DNA of 64,000 bases, from assembly GCA_035523875.1 (NCBI GenBank), contig DATKPY010000040.1, forward strand, positions 1-64,000. Reading direction: 5' to 3'. The first letter of the stretch is position 1. Each line of letters begins with the position of its first letter. A program made the position numbers and the translations under genes. The notes under the pieces were generated by a model, which was not told where the DNA came from, made no database searches, and saw only the letters and a list, made by a program, of their open reading frames with translations. Below are positions 62,103 to 64,000 of this stretch, one piece after another. This stretch comes from JASHUC01 sp035523875. GTDB lineage: Bacteria; Pseudomonadota; Gammaproteobacteria; Steroidobacterales; Steroidobacteraceae.

Positions 62103-63727
62103 GCGAGACCCACGGTCGGAGCGAGTATCGCGGTCTCGATCTCCCACTCGACGCGCTCCTGTGAGGTGGCGAGACGGTTCACCGCCACCGAGCGCACGCG
62201 GCTCGCACCGCCGTGATAGGTGATCATCCAGGTGTGGAAGGTCGCCGGTCGGGCGGTCGCGATTCCGAAGAGGAGGTTGATCTTCCCATCGCCAACCGAT
62301 TCGGGGCGATTGACGCGCTCGTCGCAGATGACGAAATAGCTCTCCTCGGCACGCCCGCCGGCGAAGGCTCCGGCGCGGTCGAGCTCGCCCAGGAAGTCTG
62401 CCACTTGGCGGCGCGCGCGCTCCCACGTCGGAGGCGTGCTGGGTGCCGTGAGGAGCCAACGCGAGCCTTGCTCGATGCTCGAGACCGCGAAGAGCGCCAA
62501 GCGCCGCGCCGCGAGATGACGCCAATCGGCCGAGCCCCACGAGGCCCCGCCGAGCGTGGTCGCGGAGAGACGCTCCATGCCGCCCGAGCGCGTGGTGCAC
62601 AGAGTGTTGATACCCGCCTGCGCGAGCCGCCCGCGATCCCGCGTGTCCACGCTGAGCGCGGGCTTCAGTCCCGGGCGCAGGACGGCCTCCTCGCCCTCGG
62701 CCGGTGCCCACACGGGGAGCGATTCGTCCGCGCGGGCGAGCATGCCCGCCGCCGCGCCCGCCGAGCCAAACGTCTCGATGCGACGGCGCAGGCGATCGAA
62801 CGCGAGGATGCGCGGGAAGTACATCACTGCGTTATCGCTGCGGAACGGCCAGGTGCGCAGCGCCGCGAGCGCCGTGTGTGCCGAGGACCATGCGGCCGGC
62901 GGATCGACGACCAGCATCGCGTGGTGCTGGCGGCAGAAGCGCGCCGCCACGAGCAGCGTGCTCAAGCCCACGTCCTGCTCGCGGCCGAGCGGCGGGATAC
63001 AGAGCAAATCGAACCCGCCGTGGCCTTGCAGAGCGAGCAATCCCGTGGCGGCGCTCGCCGAGCCGATCACATCGTAGTCGGTGAGCTGGGCACCGTCGTC
63101 GCCGTCGGGATTGGAGCTCGCGTAGCGCACCGCCGGCACGCCGGAGGCGAGCTGGGTGCTCTCCGGGCGCGCGCGCGGCACCGCGCCCGCCACGCGCGCG
63201 AGCCGAGAATGCACCAGCACATCGGCCACGAAGCGCGCCGCGCCCGGATCGACCGATACGCGTCGCTCGATCTCTTGATCCTCGATGTGCTCCGTTCCGG
63301 GCATGCGAACGCGCTGCAGGACCAGATTGAAGCGATCGGTCTCGCCGGCGCCGATGCCATCGTAGTCGACGCTCGCCCGCAGATACTCGCGCGAGCCGGG
63401 ATTGACTCCGACGAGGCGCAGCTCGCCACCGCCGGCCGGCAAGTTGAGCGTCGGCGGCCGCGCCCCGTTGGCAACGCGCACGACGAGTGCCTTGCGGCCG
63501 CCGTTGTCGAAGTACTGCTCGATCGCATACGAAAGCGTGGAGGGCTGCCATAGGCCGCCGAAGTGACGCTCGAACTCGGCGAAGCTCGCGATGGCGATGG
63601 GCTCGTTGACCGGGCCCTTCAGGGTCCGGCCGACGAAGGCGGTAATGCCGGTCTCGGCGCGTGGGATCGCGCTTGCCGATCTGATGTCGCCCGCTGCGGC
63701 TGTGCCGAAAATGCCGTGCTCCGGCAA
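62081..63727 (-). CDS. phage tail sheath family protein (COG3497 type)
   Basis: A 548-aa protein with the N-terminal signature AFVGRTLKGPVNEPIAIASFAEFERHFGGL and QYFDNGGRKALVVRV that is typical of contractile tail sheaths (COG3497), and the C-terminal assembly region RRQVADFLGELDRAGAF. The start is TTG at 63727, with GGGGAG 6 bases upstream. Such sheaths form the contracting tube of phage tails, R-pyocins or extracellular injection systems. Other tail genes would lie to the right, outside the window. Transfer from a phage is possible; base use looks like the neighbours. Confidence 0.85.
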   Translation of the reverse strand: MPEHGIFGTAAAGDIRSASAIPRAETGITAFVGRTLKGPVNEPIAIASFAEFERHFGGLWQPSTLSYAIEQYFDNGGRKALVVRVANGARPPTLNLPAGGGELRLVGVNPGSREYLRASVDYDGIGAGETDRFNLVLQRVRMPGTEHIEDQEIERRVSVDPGAARFVADVLVHSRLARVAGAVPRARPESTQLASGVPAVRYASSNPDGDDGAQLTDYDVIGSASAATGLLALQGHGGFDLLCIPPLGREQDVGLSTLLVAARFCRQHHAMLVVDPPAAWSSAHTALAALRTWPFRSDNAVMYFPRILAFDRLRRRIETFGSAGAAAGMLARADESLPVWAPAEGEEAVLRPGLKPALSVDTRDRGRLAQAGINTLCTTRSGGMERLSATTLGGASWGSADWRHLAARRLALFAVSSIEQGSRWLLTAPSTPPTWERARRQVADFLGELDRAGAFAGGRAEESYFVICDERVNRPESVGDGKINLLFGIATARPATFHTWMITYHGGASRVRSVAVNRLATSQERVEWEIETAILAPTVGLAQLTGVP

Positions 63728-63766
63728 GCGAGCTCCCCGGCTCGTAAGTGAACTCGAGTTATTATC

Positions 63767-63946
63767 TTAGGGCTCGGACTCTACCAGATTCGTGCCACTC
63801 ACCGCGGGCTCGCGCGCGCCGGAATCGAGCGCATGCGCGGCGGACTCGCGAGCACGCCGCTCGCGCTCTGCGCGCGCCTCTGCGCCCTCCGCGCGCTTGC
63901 GCGCGATCTCCGCGAGCATGAGCTCGAGCCAGCCCGAGAGGCTCAC
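63767..63946 (-). CDS. hypothetical 59-aa protein upstream of the sheath gene
   Basis: A GTG at 63946 overlaps the TGA of the preceding frame (GTGA), and the frame runs to TAA at 63767: SLSGWLELMLAEIARKRAEG then a charged Arg/Glu helix. The GTGA overlap and the lack of a better frame support it, but no family is known. A longer 77-aa Arg-rich frame on this strand is rejected. Confidence 0.45.
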   Translation of the reverse strand: MSLSGWLELMLAEIARKRAEGAEARAERERRARESAAHALDSGAREPAVSGTNLVESEP

Positions 63947-64000
63947 GAGCCCGACTTGCGCGCGGGCGCGCTCCCCGGTGCGGGGCTCGATTCACTCGTC
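63943..64000 (-). CDS. partial CDS at right edge (C-terminal tail only)
   Basis: The last codons read a Ser/Pro/Ala-rich tail (TSESSPAPGSAPARKSGS) ending at TGA 63943-63945. The start lies beyond the window. Tail-sheath loci often have a DUF4255-type or other structural gene here, but this fragment is too short to name. Confidence 0.35.
   Translation of the reverse strand, partial: TSESSPAPGSAPARKSGS

Noticed and set aside
63762..63995. 77-codon Arg-rich minus-strand frame near the right edge
   Set aside because: Its composition is that of a shifted high-GC frame. Another frame with a GTGA overlap and acidic/basic balance is more protein-like.

Overview
The window is high-GC, gene-dense bacterial chromosome and is almost certainly gammaproteobacterial. 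The evidence is gene order rather than one marker: cutA-dsbD-aroQ-accB-accC-prmA-(zinc-ribbon protein)-dusB-fis-purH-purD, trxA-rho divergent from rhlB, the pcm-like/rhodanese/TolC/waaA neighbourhood, groES-groEL, glnE, mpl and plsB. GC richness, a PPi-type phosphofructokinase beside a K+-independent H+-pyrophosphatase, and the accessory genes suggest a deep lineage (Xanthomonadales/Nevskiales/Steroidobacter-like), but the sequence alone does not prove the order. I found no tRNA, rRNA, CRISPR array or insertion sequence.

Left part (1-12 kb): a transketolase gene with an internal deletion and frameshift, an O-methyltransferase, a CpdA-like phosphoesterase, a TraB/GumN protein, two glycosyltransferases (probably LPS core), a CPBP membrane protease, a Lon substrate-binding-domain protein, mpl (peptidoglycan recycling), a small membrane protein and ribonuclease D. 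Next (11-17 kb) come adk, the PPi-dependent 6-phosphofructokinase and the membrane pyrophosphatase, a pyrophosphate-economy group, then msrB and a dehydrogenase. From 17 to 31.7 kb: a large PAS-GGDEF-EAL protein, a pcm-like methyltransferase, rhodanese, TolC, Kdo transferase and Kdo kinase, a DUF6165 protein, a zf-CHCC protein, glnE with an overlapping secreted protein, and groES-groEL with a recognisable promoter, CIRCE operator and terminator.

The middle (31.8-49 kb) is conserved housekeeping: copper/redox (cutA, dsbD, TlpA-like), aroQ, acetyl-CoA carboxylase accBC, prmA, dusB-fis, purHD, a predicted outer-membrane lipoprotein, rho-trxA/rhlB, a YdcH protein and arfB.

The right part (49-64 kb) is accessory. 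The most interesting block is 48976-55264: two MFS transporter-GST modules in opposite orientation flank a pair of short-chain dehydrogenases. The GSTs resemble LigF-type beta-etherases and the SDRs resemble LigD-type C-alpha dehydrogenases, so the cluster may import and cleave aryl ethers of lignin type (inference). After plsB and a small esterase come a fused 5-oxoprolinase/hydantoinase and, at the right edge, a contractile phage-tail-sheath-like protein that probably begins a larger tail-like locus outside the window.

Many starts are GTG or TTG, and neighbouring stops and starts often overlap. Similarities to named families are from recognition of motifs and remembered sequences; no search or alignment was run.
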